Positions 57,530 to 64,000 of a DNA stretch of 64,000 nucleotides are shown one piece after another. Each line of letters begins with the position of its first letter. Within the stretch, counting starts at the first letter, position 1. The position numbers and the translations under genes were made by a program. This DNA comes from Rhizobium sp. SL42 (GTDB lineage Bacteria > Pseudomonadota > Alphaproteobacteria > Rhizobiales > Rhizobiaceae), in the NCBI RefSeq assembly GCF_021729845.1, contig NZ_CP063397.1:1626001-1690000 (forward strand), in the 5' to 3' direction. The notes below the pieces were generated by a model. The model searched no databases, had not been told where the DNA came from, and saw only the letters and a list, made by a program, of their open reading frames with translations.

Positions 57530-58126
57530 GTGTCTGTATTGGTGTCGCGCGGTGTAGTGGCCGTTTCGCTTATGATGCTTCTTGCCGGATGCAACTCCGG
57601 CAATCCAGGTGGCGATTTTGTCCTGGTGGGCAAGCCTGACCCTATGCAGGGCACCGGAGACCCGGCCACGCGTTACACCCGGGTTCCTGTCGCGACGACA
57701 GCAGAAGCCGGCGCCGTCGTCCAGGGCTTCTGCCCGGCCGTCGTCCTGCGTGACGGCACGGCCTATCATCGCAGCTATGCTGGCGGCAAGCAGGACGATC
57801 CGCAGCAGGTTGTCTACCAGGCGTCGCTCGCCGACAGCACGCGTGCCTGCGCCCGCACCGACACCACGCTGACCATCACCGCCGTCTTGCAGGGCCGACT
57901 TGTTGCCGGGCCGCAGGGCAAGACCGGGACCTTCAACCTGCCGATCCGCGTCACCGTGCTCGATGGCGAAAAAGAAGTCAGCTCGCAAGTCGTGCAGCAT
58001 CCGGTCACTCTGGCCGACGTGAACCAGCCGACGCAATTCGTCTTCAGCAATCAGGTCACCGTGCCGGCTGACGTATCCGGCGCGACCCGCGTCTATGTCG
58101 GTTTTGAAGACAAGAAGAAAAAGTAA
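57530..58126 (+). CDS. Hypothetical lipoprotein
   Basis: 198 residues from a GTG with GGAAGGTAGAG upstream. Lipobox LLAGC (MSVLVSRGVVAVSLMMLLAGC) predicts lipidation at C21. The mature part contains FCPAVVLRDGTAYHRSYAGGKQDDPQQVVYQASL and a beta-rich TVLDGEKEVSSQ region ending in a Lys tail. I do not recognise a named family with confidence; similar lipoproteins of unknown function occur in rhizobia. Monocistronic as far as visible. Confidence 0.75.
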   Translation: MSVLVSRGVVAVSLMMLLAGCNSGNPGGDFVLVGKPDPMQGTGDPATRYTRVPVATTAEAGAVVQGFCPAVVLRDGTAYHRSYAGGKQDDPQQVVYQASLADSTRACARTDTTLTITAVLQGRLVAGPQGKTGTFNLPIRVTVLDGEKEVSSQVVQHPVTLADVNQPTQFVFSNQVTVPADVSGATRVYVGFEDKKKK

Positions 58127-58273
58127 CCCTGCTGCTCTAGTGTCATCCCCGCAACCGGGCGCCTCTCCATCGGGAGGCTCGCCCGGGATCTGCCGAGCCG
58201 GATTTCGCCGCCCAGGACAGGTCGGCACAGCTCAGCACAGGACACGCCAGAACAGGGCAGGGGATAGCGCCGC

Positions 58274-59194
58274 GTGAAGATCGCCATCATCAGAAATCCG
58301 GCTGCAGGCGGCGGGAAGAATAGCAAATTCTGGAACCCGGCGCGCGATGCCTTTGTCAGCCGTTTCCCCGGCATCGACATCCGAGAGAGCCGCTTCCCTG
58401 GCGACGTCAACCGTCTGGCCACCGAACTGGCCGACGCGGGCTATGATATCATCATCGCTGCAGGCGGAGACGGCACGATCAACGAAGTGGTCGACGGTGT
58501 GTTGAAATCGACGCGACCGCAAACGGCGATTTCATTGATGCCACTCGGCACCGGCTGCGATTTTGTCCGCAACTTCGTCCTGCCCAAGGACCCGGTCGCG
58601 CTCGCCGAGCGCATCGCCAATGCCTCCAGCCGTCGCATCGATGCCGGCCGCATTACCAGCAGGACCGCCAGTGGCGAGACCGTGTCGCGGTACTTCGCCA
58701 ACATCGCCAGCGCTGGCATTTCAGGTGAGATCGTCGAGGCGGTCAATGCGCCGGGCAAGCGCAAGGTACTCGGCGGCCCGGCCCGGTTTCTCTACCATTC
58801 CATCCGCGCGATCTTGAGTTTCCGTTCCTACATGTTTGCGGTCCGGATCGACGGGGCGCTGATCTATGAGGGGCCGCTGGCCATTGCGGCGATCGCCAAT
58901 GGCGGCTGGTTCGGCGGCGGCATGCATTGCGTGCCGCAGGCGGATCTGGCCGATGGCCTTTTCGATGTCGCCATCATGCGTCAGGATACGGTCCTGGGAT
59001 TGCTCGACCTGCTCGGCAGGCTGTATTCGGCAAGCCATATCGGCCATCCGAAGTTGAGCTTTCATCGCGGCCGCAAGGTTGAATTCCAGCCGCTCGTGCC
59101 CAAACGTTTTCCGGTGGAAGTCGATGGTGAAACCCTCGTCCAGGGCGGGTTCATTGCCGAAATACAGCCAGGCGCCCTGACGATTCGAATTTGA
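58274..59194 (+). CDS. Diacylglycerol kinase-like lipid kinase (DgkB/YegS fold)
   Basis: 306 residues from a GTG. Starts IRNPAAGGGKNSKFW and carries the nucleotide loop AAGGDGTINEVVDG and SLMPLGTGCDFVRN of the lipid-kinase fold; the C-terminal domain has the LVQGGFIAEIQPGALTI end. Bacterial members phosphorylate diacylglycerol, recycling it from osmoregulated glucan and lipid turnover; substrate here unproven. The 147 bases upstream (58127-58273) show no recognisable feature. Confidence 0.9.
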   Translation: MKIAIIRNPAAGGGKNSKFWNPARDAFVSRFPGIDIRESRFPGDVNRLATELADAGYDIIIAAGGDGTINEVVDGVLKSTRPQTAISLMPLGTGCDFVRNFVLPKDPVALAERIANASSRRIDAGRITSRTASGETVSRYFANIASAGISGEIVEAVNAPGKRKVLGGPARFLYHSIRAILSFRSYMFAVRIDGALIYEGPLAIAAIANGGWFGGGMHCVPQADLADGLFDVAIMRQDTVLGLLDLLGRLYSASHIGHPKLSFHRGRKVEFQPLVPKRFPVEVDGETLVQGGFIAEIQPGALTIRI

Positions 59195-59254
59195 CGACAT
59201 GCATCTGCCGACACCGCTCTGAGCGTATCGATTTGATGAAGCCGTCAAGAATGA

Positions 59255-59273
59255 GCAGCTGTCGCTGAGCTGC
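59255..59273 (-). terminator. Weak hairpin after the second HAD gene
   Basis: GCAGCT (59255-59260) and AGCTGC (59268-59273) with a seven-base loop; on the minus strand it is followed by TCATTCTTG. Short stem without a long T-run, so the call is tentative. Confidence 0.35.
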
Positions 59274-59279
59274 GGCGCC

Positions 59280-59969
59280 TCAGATGGCGCCGACCCAGTT
59301 CTCCATCGCGGCAATCACTGCCGGCAGGTCGACCATGCGGGCAATGACCGTTTCCGCGCCGGCATCCGTCAGCCGGTCGGCATGTGAAGGATAGGTATGC
59401 GAGGCGCCGGTGAAGCCGATCACCCGCATGCCGGCTTCGCGCGCCGCATGCACGCCGTGCACCGAGTCCTCGATCACCACGCAACGGCCCGGCGCAACGC
59501 CGAACTGGGCAGCGCCATGCAGGAAAATATCCGGCTTCGGCTTGACCCGGTCCGCGCCCAGATCCTTGGCGGAATAGATGTGCGGGGCGAAATGCTCCTT
59601 GAGACCGACCTTGCTGAGCATCATGTCGAGTCGCGAGGAGGAGGAGTTGGAGCAGATGCAGCGCGGACCCTTGAGCCGCGCCAGCGCAAAGGCCACGCCG
59701 TCGATCGCCTTGACTTCGCGGGCTAGCCGCTGGTCGAGCAATTCTTCCGACTTGTCGATCAGGCTGGCCGACAAGGGGATGTCGATTTCTTTTTCGATCG
59801 ACAGCAGGATGTTCTTCCAGGTCATGCCGGCAAAGCGTTCGCCCATCTCTTCGACGGAGATCGGATATCCGGCTTCGCTGAGGAGTTTGGATTCCACCTT
59901 GGCGGCGATAATCTCGGAATCGACGAGCACGCCGTCGCAGTCGAAGAGGATGAGGTCGAAACCGCTCAT
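59280..59969 (-). CDS. HAD-superfamily hydrolase
   Basis: 229 residues. Motif I LILFDCDGVLVDSEII, motif II CSNSSSSRLDMML, motif III KPKPDIFL and motif IV CVVIEDSVHGVHAAREAG. Member of the phosphoglycolate phosphatase/beta-PGM group; sugar-phosphate substrate unknown. Similar in sequence class to the HAD protein at 30700-31374 but from a separate lineage by eye. Confidence 0.88.
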   Translation of the reverse strand: MSGFDLILFDCDGVLVDSEIIAAKVESKLLSEAGYPISVEEMGERFAGMTWKNILLSIEKEIDIPLSASLIDKSEELLDQRLAREVKAIDGVAFALARLKGPRCICSNSSSSRLDMMLSKVGLKEHFAPHIYSAKDLGADRVKPKPDIFLHGAAQFGVAPGRCVVIEDSVHGVHAAREAGMRVIGFTGASHTYPSHADRLTDAGAETVIARMVDLPAVIAAMENWVGAI

Positions 59970-60104
59970 GTGGGGAAATCCGTTTGTCGTCCAGGGAGGC
60001 GGCCTGACTACACGAATAAGACGGCAAGGACAATCCGCACCGCACGCATGGCTGCCGAGCGGCGTGGGGACGAACTGAAAGGGATAATTTGCGACGGGCG
60101 CCGC

Positions 60105-60680
60105 TTAGCCGGCCTTTGTCGGACCCGATGCGATGGCCAGCAGTTGCGCCTCCAGTTCCTGCGGATAGCGCTTCAACCCGGCCTCTTTTTCCAGCATGTC
60201 GGCGAGCCATACGCCATCGGCGGCAAGCCTTGCTATCGTCAGCGTCGGCATGGTGTCGGTGTCGCGGTGGCGCGCCAGCCGGTCGTCCAGCCAACCCGAC
60301 CAGATCGCCCGCAGCGCGGGCTCGGAAATGGTGGCGACGGAAAGTGCGGCCCAGAGGCTTTGCCTGCCCTGGGTCCGGTCTGCGAAGCAGGCGCGAATAT
60401 AGGCGCGGGTAAAGCTGCCTGTCGGTTGCGGGTCGGCATCGATCGCGATGTCTATCTGGCGGTCGAGCTGTTCCAGCAGGTCGGCGAACACCGCTTCGAT
60501 CAGCGCCTGCTTGCTGTCGAAATGATGCAGCAGGCCGCCTTTCGTCACGCCCGCACGATCCGCAACCGCCTGGATGGTCAGTGCGCCAAGCCCTTGTTCC
60601 GTGGCTATGGCCGCCACGCAATCGAGCAGGGCGCGCCGCACCTGTTCCGGCTGCTTCTTGCGATGGTGGGCCTCTGCCAT
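60105..60680 (-). CDS. TetR-family regulator
   Basis: 191 residues. N-terminal helix-turn-helix GLGALTIQAVADRAGVTKGGLLHHFDSKQALIEAVF, then a TetR_C-type ligand domain. Located one base after the SMR pump stop, so it is the second gene of an SMR-TetR unit and probably represses it through the palindrome upstream of the pump gene. Ligand unknown; quaternary amines are plausible. Confidence 0.92.
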   Translation of the reverse strand: MAEAHHRKKQPEQVRRALLDCVAAIATEQGLGALTIQAVADRAGVTKGGLLHHFDSKQALIEAVFADLLEQLDRQIDIAIDADPQPTGSFTRAYIRACFADRTQGRQSLWAALSVATISEPALRAIWSGWLDDRLARHRDTDTMPTLTIARLAADGVWLADMLEKEAGLKRYPQELEAQLLAIASGPTKAG

Positions 60681-60681
60681 C

Positions 60682-61026
60682 CTAGTGCGAGACCGAGTTG
60701 GAAAACAGGTTCATCACCACCACGCCGGCAATGATCAGTCCCATTCCCACCAGTGCCGGCATGTCCAGCGACTGCTTGAAAACCAGCAGGCCGACGGCCG
60801 CCGTGAGCACGATGCCGAGCCCGCTCCACATGGCATAGGCCATGCCGAGCGGCAGTCCCCTCAGGGCCTGCGACAGGAGGTAGAACGACGCCACATAGAA
60901 CAGCACCATGGCCGCTGTCGGGGCCAGCTTGCTGAACTGCTCCGACTTCTGCAGGAATGTCGTTCCGATCACCTCCAGGACGATGGCGGCGGCAAGGGAG
61001 CCGTAGACGAGCAGGGAGGGGTTCAT
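60682..61026 (-). CDS. Small multidrug resistance (SMR) efflux protein, Qac type
   Basis: 114 residues, four membrane helices. Conserved E19-like residue in AAAIVLEVIGTTFLQKS (proton/substrate site), and WSGLGIVL, the loop typical of Qac/EmrE rather than guanidinium exporters. Exports lipophilic cations in exchange for protons as a dimer. GAGAGA upstream of the ATG. A 26-bp near-palindrome lies 33 bases upstream. Confidence 0.93.
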   Translation of the reverse strand: MNPSLLVYGSLAAAIVLEVIGTTFLQKSEQFSKLAPTAAMVLFYVASFYLLSQALRGLPLGMAYAMWSGLGIVLTAAVGLLVFKQSLDMPALVGMGLIIAGVVVMNLFSNSVSH

Positions 61027-61058
61027 GGCGGATCTCTCAGGAAAGCGGCAATTGCCTT

Positions 61059-61084
61059 AAAGATACCGGATGGACGGTTTCTTT
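61059..61084 (-). promoter_or_regulatory. Candidate TetR operator upstream of the SMR gene
   Basis: AAAGATACCG, six bases, then CGGTTTCTTT: arms match at 9 of 10 positions. It lies 33 bases before the SMR start codon, where it could block the promoter. Confidence 0.55.
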
Positions 61085-61180
61085 GCAAGAGGGCGATCGA
61101 TGCGGTCCCGTGAGGGACGGTGTGGCTGTCGCGCAAAGGGTCGTGGAGCCCGTTACGCGGGCCGTACCGCCTCGCGTGGT

Positions 61181-61867
61181 TCAATCCACGATGGGAAACA
61201 TCTGCTGGAAGCGCCGGTCGCCTTCCGGGGAAAACTGGATGACCCGGCTGCCTTCGATCCGGCGGGCATGGCCCGGCTCGACGAAATGCAAAAGCAGCGC
61301 CTTGCCAAGGCTGCCGGCCATGTGCGCGCGTCGCTCGCTCCAGTCGAGACAGGAACGGCACAGCGGCCGGCGCAGCGCCCGCATCGGCGCAAGTTCGATG
61401 CCGTGCTGCCCAAGCAGGTGTTCGCCGGACGCCGTGACCCGCAGCGCGTCGCCTTCGACCTCGATCGCGCCCTGGCCCACAAGACTGTCGAGCATGCGCA
61501 CGCCATAGTCGCCCGCCAGGTGATCGTAGCAGATACGCGCCTTGCGCAGGGCCGGCTCCTTCGGTCCGAGCCGATGACGCAGGTGCCCCCGGCTCGCGGC
61601 AAAGCCCATCAGCCCTTCGATCATCCCGCCGACGGTATCATCGGAAAGCGAAAAATAGCGATGGCGTCCCTGCTTGCGTTGCCGCAGCAATCCGCCATCT
61701 TCAAGCTTGGAGAGATGCGAGCTGGCCGTCTGCAGCGTGACACCGGCAACACCCGCCAGTTCCGTTGCCGTCAATGCCCTGCCGCCCAGGAGGGCGAGCA
61801 GCATGTTGGCGCGGGCGGGGTCGCCGATCAGCGACCCGATGCGGGCTATGTCTGGACCTTCAGCCAT
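61181..61867 (-). CDS. ArsR-family transcriptional repressor with C-terminal extension
   Basis: 228 residues, about twice the usual ArsR length. N-terminal winged helix: IGDPARANMLLALLGGRALTATELAGVAGVTLQTASSHLSKLEDGGLL...QGRHRYFSL. The C-terminal 130 residues have CxxC-like LCRSCLDW and a long acidic tail region. It faces the NIPSNAP gene across a spacer holding a perfect 24-bp palindrome. Probably represses that gene; inducer unknown. Some ArsR relatives of this length are lipid or redox sensors. Confidence 0.9.
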   Translation of the reverse strand: MAEGPDIARIGSLIGDPARANMLLALLGGRALTATELAGVAGVTLQTASSHLSKLEDGGLLRQRKQGRHRYFSLSDDTVGGMIEGLMGFAASRGHLRHRLGPKEPALRKARICYDHLAGDYGVRMLDSLVGQGAIEVEGDALRVTASGEHLLGQHGIELAPMRALRRPLCRSCLDWSERRAHMAGSLGKALLLHFVEPGHARRIEGSRVIQFSPEGDRRFQQMFPIVD

Positions 61868-61929
61868 GGTTTGATCCTAGTCGAACTGTTCTTGTCTCAC
61901 AACGCATCTGCTACCGGCACGTCTGCCCT

Positions 61930-61953
61930 ATGCTTCGATGCGCATCGAAGCAT
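61930..61953. promoter_or_regulatory. Perfect 24-bp palindrome between arsR-like and NIPSNAP genes
   Basis: ATGCTTCGATGC followed directly by its exact complement GCATCGAAGCAT. It lies 63 bases from the arsR-like start and 56 from the NIPSNAP start, a natural operator position for the divergent pair. Confidence 0.75.
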
Positions 61954-62009
61954 CAGCCTATTTCGCCATGGCAAGTCCGGGTTCCCGTCCCGGAGCCAAG
62001 GAGCCTTCC

Positions 62010-62339
62010 ATGATCACCTGCATCATCCGTTATCAGATCGACCCGTTCGCTCGCGAAGCCTTTGCCACATATGCCCGTAACTGGGGTGAGGCGATACCAC
62101 GCTGCGGCGCCGATCTCATCGGCTATTACGGCCCGCATGAGGGTTCGGCCACCACCGCCTACGGCATCTACAATGTCCGGGATCTGGCGGCCTATGAGGC
62201 CTATCGCAAGCGGCTTGCCGCCGATCCGCTCGGCAGGGCCAACTACGATTTTGCAGCAAGGGAGCGTTTCATCCTGAAGGAGGATCGCCTTTTCCTCAGC
62301 AAGGTCTCCGACCTGCCATCCGATCGGGTGCAACCATGA
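62010..62339 (+). CDS. NIPSNAP-family protein
   Basis: 109 residues with AAGGAG upstream. Begins MITCIIRYQIDPFAREAFATYARNW and has GYYGPHEGSATTAYGIYNVRDLAAYEAYR, the ferredoxin-like NIPSNAP pattern. Function of bacterial NIPSNAP proteins is largely unknown. Overlaps the next gene by four bases (ATGA), so translation is coupled. Confidence 0.88.
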   Translation: MITCIIRYQIDPFAREAFATYARNWGEAIPRCGADLIGYYGPHEGSATTAYGIYNVRDLAAYEAYRKRLAADPLGRANYDFAARERFILKEDRLFLSKVSDLPSDRVQP

Positions 62340-62680
62340 TCGCCGTCATCTTCGAAGTGACGCCTTTTCTTGGCGAGCGGCATCGCTATCTCGATCTGGC
62401 CGGCGACCTGCGCTGCAAGCTCGAAAAGATCGACGGTTTCATTTCCGTCGAGCGTTTCGAAAGCCTCAGCCTGCGCGGCAAGCTTCTCTCCCTGTCTTTC
62501 TGGCGCGACGAGGAATCGGTGCGCAGATGGCGCGAGACCGATGAGCACCGCGCGGCACAAGCTGAAGGCCGGGGCGGTGTGTTCGCCGATTATCGCCTGC
62601 GCGTCGCCCATGTGCTGCGCGACTATGGCCTGGACGCGCGCGACGAAGCGCCGCCCGACAGCCGTTCGCTGCATGGCTGA
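62336..62680 (+). CDS. Antibiotic biosynthesis monooxygenase (ABM) family protein
   Basis: 114 residues. MIAVIFEVTPFLGERHRYLDLAGDLRCKLEKIDGFISVERFESLSLRGKLLSLSFWRDEESVRRWR matches the ABM dimeric ferredoxin-like fold. Members are cofactor-free quinol oxygenases or heme-degrading enzymes, but many have no assigned reaction. Second gene after NIPSNAP, likely the same operon. Confidence 0.9.
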   Translation: MIAVIFEVTPFLGERHRYLDLAGDLRCKLEKIDGFISVERFESLSLRGKLLSLSFWRDEESVRRWRETDEHRAAQAEGRGGVFADYRLRVAHVLRDYGLDARDEAPPDSRSLHG

Positions 62681-62814
62681 TATCGATGGCTGGCTGTGGG
62701 TCGAGGCGGTGCGCCTTCGCCGCCTGCGCGCCCATGCGGGTTTGGCGCTGCGCAGAGCCGCAGTCGGCCTTTCCCATGCTCGACAAGTGCCGAGCGGCTG
62801 ACTATGCAGGACGC

Positions 62815-63483
62815 ATGGAAAACGATCGGGACGATACCCTTGCAAGCCGCATCAGCCGCGCTTTGGCGGAGCGCATCATCCATGGCGAACTGATCCCCGG
62901 CTCGCGTCTCGGCCAGGACCATATCGCCGAGGAGTTCGGCGCGAGCCATGTGCCGGTGCGCGAGGCCTTTCGAAGGCTGGAAGCGCAGGGTCTGGTCGTC
63001 AGCATTCCACGCCGCGGCGTGCGTGTCGCTTCGTTCGATCTGAAGCAGGTGCGTGAAGTCGCTGAAATGCGTGCGGCGCTGGAAGTTCTGGCGCTCAGGC
63101 ATGCGGCGCCCAACCTGACGGCGGACGTGCTCGATGCCGCCGAGCAGGCTGCAAGTGATGCCGACAATGCCAAGGATGTGCGCAGCTGGGAGGAGGCCAA
63201 TCGCCGCTTCCATCGGCTGATCGTTTCGACCTGCGACATGCCGCGCTTGCTGACCGTCATCGACGACCTGCACGCTGTCAGCGCCCGTTTTCTATTCATT
63301 GCCTGGCGCGCCGCCTGGGAGGCGCGCACCGACCACGACCACCGCGCCATTCTGGGCGCCCTGCGTGACGGTGATGCCAGCGAGGCCTGCCGCATTCTCG
63401 AGCGTCATGTGCAGTGGATCGGCCGCGCGCCAATGCCGCTGAACGGTGTCCGCGACGATGAAGGCTTTGCCATCGTCGGCTAG
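62815..63483 (+). CDS. bioR: GntR-family biotin regulator BioR
   Basis: 222 residues; AGGACG upstream of the ATG at 62815. N-terminal GntR winged helix (LASRISRALAERIIHGELIPGSRLGQDHIAEEFGASHVPVREAFRRLEAQGLV) and FCD effector domain (about 80-215). Identity as BioR rests on the TTATMKATAA boxes that follow it and the bioY downstream, the known alphaproteobacterial pattern. It represses biotin genes when biotin is sufficient. No box lies directly upstream of bioR itself. Confidence 0.85.
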   Translation: MENDRDDTLASRISRALAERIIHGELIPGSRLGQDHIAEEFGASHVPVREAFRRLEAQGLVVSIPRRGVRVASFDLKQVREVAEMRAALEVLALRHAAPNLTADVLDAAEQAASDADNAKDVRSWEEANRRFHRLIVSTCDMPRLLTVIDDLHAVSARFLFIAWRAAWEARTDHDHRAILGALRDGDASEACRILERHVQWIGRAPMPLNGVRDDEGFAIVG

Positions 63484-63492
63484 TCTCCAAAA

Positions 63493-63502
63493 TTATAGAT
63501 AA
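63493..63502. promoter_or_regulatory. BioR box 1
   Basis: TTATAGATAA, an exact match to the BioR consensus TTATMKATAA, ten bases after the bioR stop codon. Lies at the start of the 230-base spacer before the second bioY. Confidence 0.75.
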
Positions 63503-63661
63503 AAAATTGCGACCTGTGGACAATATCACCGCAGCGGTTCCGTGTGTTCTGATTTTTCACGTTAATTTACCGATATGGCTCCCTGATCATGGTCTTGGCA
63601 GCTAGGCCGGCAGCCTCTCAGGGTGCGGGTCGGTGAGCGTCGCGCTTGTTTCAGTTCAAAA

Positions 63662-63701
63662 TTATAGATAAAAGATTCGCTGTGCGGAAAATTATCTATA
63701 A
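63662..63701. promoter_or_regulatory. Pair of BioR boxes upstream of the second bioY
   Basis: TTATAGATAA (63662-63671) and its complement TTATCTATAA (63692-63701), both exact consensus matches. The boxes are 30 bases apart start to start, about three helical turns, so they lie on one face of the DNA. The second ends 12 bases before the bioY start codon. Confidence 0.88.
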
Positions 63702-63713
63702 AATGGAGACTCG

Positions 63714-64000
63714 ATGACTTATTTCACCACGGCACCTGCCCATCGCTTCGACCCGCTTGGTATCGAGCACCGCTCTCTCGCCATTCGGGCCGTACTTCTC
63801 CTCATTGGCACCGGCATTCTCGCGATCGCCTCGCAGATCAGCGTGCCCATGGTCCCGGTCCCGATCACCATGCAGACATTCGCGATCACGATGATCGGTG
63901 TGCTGTATGGCTGGCGGCTCGGCGCCCTGACGTTGCTTGCCTGGCTGGGCGAGGCGATGCTCGGTCTGCCGGTGCTTGCCAATGGCGGCGCGGGCCTTGC
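63714..64000 (+). CDS. bioY: BioY-like biotin transporter protein (3' end outside window)
   Basis: The frame is open to base 64000 (95 codons visible). ATG at 63714 with GGAG upstream. ISVPMVPVPITMQTFAITMIGVLYGWRLGALTLLAWLGEAMLGLPVLANGG is the BioY signature. It has a longer N-terminus than the first bioY. It is adjacent to BioR boxes, so it should be repressed by BioR; it may serve as a solitary transporter or share BioMN. Whether bioB or other biotin genes follow is outside the window. Confidence 0.93.
   Translation, partial: MTYFTTAPAHRFDPLGIEHRSLAIRAVLLLIGTGILAIASQISVPMVPVPITMQTFAITMIGVLYGWRLGALTLLAWLGEAMLGLPVLANGGAGL

Overview
The window is a GC-rich alphaproteobacterial chromosome segment, most likely from the order Rhizobiales (family Rhizobiaceae or a close relative). 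Pointers are the BioR-type biotin regulator with its TTATMKATAA boxes, BioMNY, the ctaCDBGE cytochrome aa3 order with CtaG (Cox11) and Surf1, a RibB fused to a degenerate RibA-like domain, and IalB, DUF1344 and mitochondrial-type M16 peptidase genes. Gene density is high. I see no rRNA, tRNA, transposase, integrase, phage gene or CRISPR array. The first and last genes run off the window.

Layout. 1-10 kb: a truncated chemoreceptor with a heme-c motif, envelope and stress proteins (DUF883, DUF2188, SodB), an MFS exporter, dxs, a pirin, a MntA/HepT toxin-antitoxin locus whose toxin gene has an in-frame stop, xseB and an HDAC-family deacetylase. 10-19 kb: a thioesterase, an aminoglycoside phosphotransferase-like kinase, the BioM-BioN-BioY importer, a YcaQ-type glycosylase, a GNAT enzyme, an intact Xre/RES toxin-antitoxin pair with a clear operator, then aroC-ribBX. 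19-33 kb: a large GGDEF-EAL protein, fabI, a DnaJ-like protein, pdxH, a polysaccharide deacetylase, a SPOR-tailed D,D-carboxypeptidase, a ParE-type locus whose toxin also has an in-frame stop, tldD and ialB. 33-42 kb: the aa3 cytochrome oxidase operon preceded by a perfect FNR/FixK box, then DUF983, surf1, DUF1304 and ispH. 42-46 kb: two divergent regulator/dehydrogenase pairs lying between ispH and thrB. 46-59 kb: thrB-rnhA, a peroxiredoxin, a DsbD-N-type protein, YqgE/AlgH, a second GGDEF-EAL protein, an M16 peptidase, thrC and a lipid-kinase-like gene. 59-64 kb: TetR/SMR efflux, an ArsR repressor facing two small ferredoxin-fold proteins across a perfect 24-bp palindrome, and bioR followed by three BioR boxes and a second bioY.

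How they work together. Respiration (ctaC to ctaE, ctaB, ctaG, surf1) forms the central block, and the FNR/FixK box suggests oxygen control of the aa3 oxidase. Biotin supply appears twice: a complete energised importer without a visible BioR box, and a solitary bioY behind BioR boxes. Three toxin-antitoxin loci are present; two have a nonsense codon in the toxin frame while the antitoxin reading frame stays open.

Coordinates and start codons come from reading the sequence, ribosome-binding sites and family knowledge. No database search was run.
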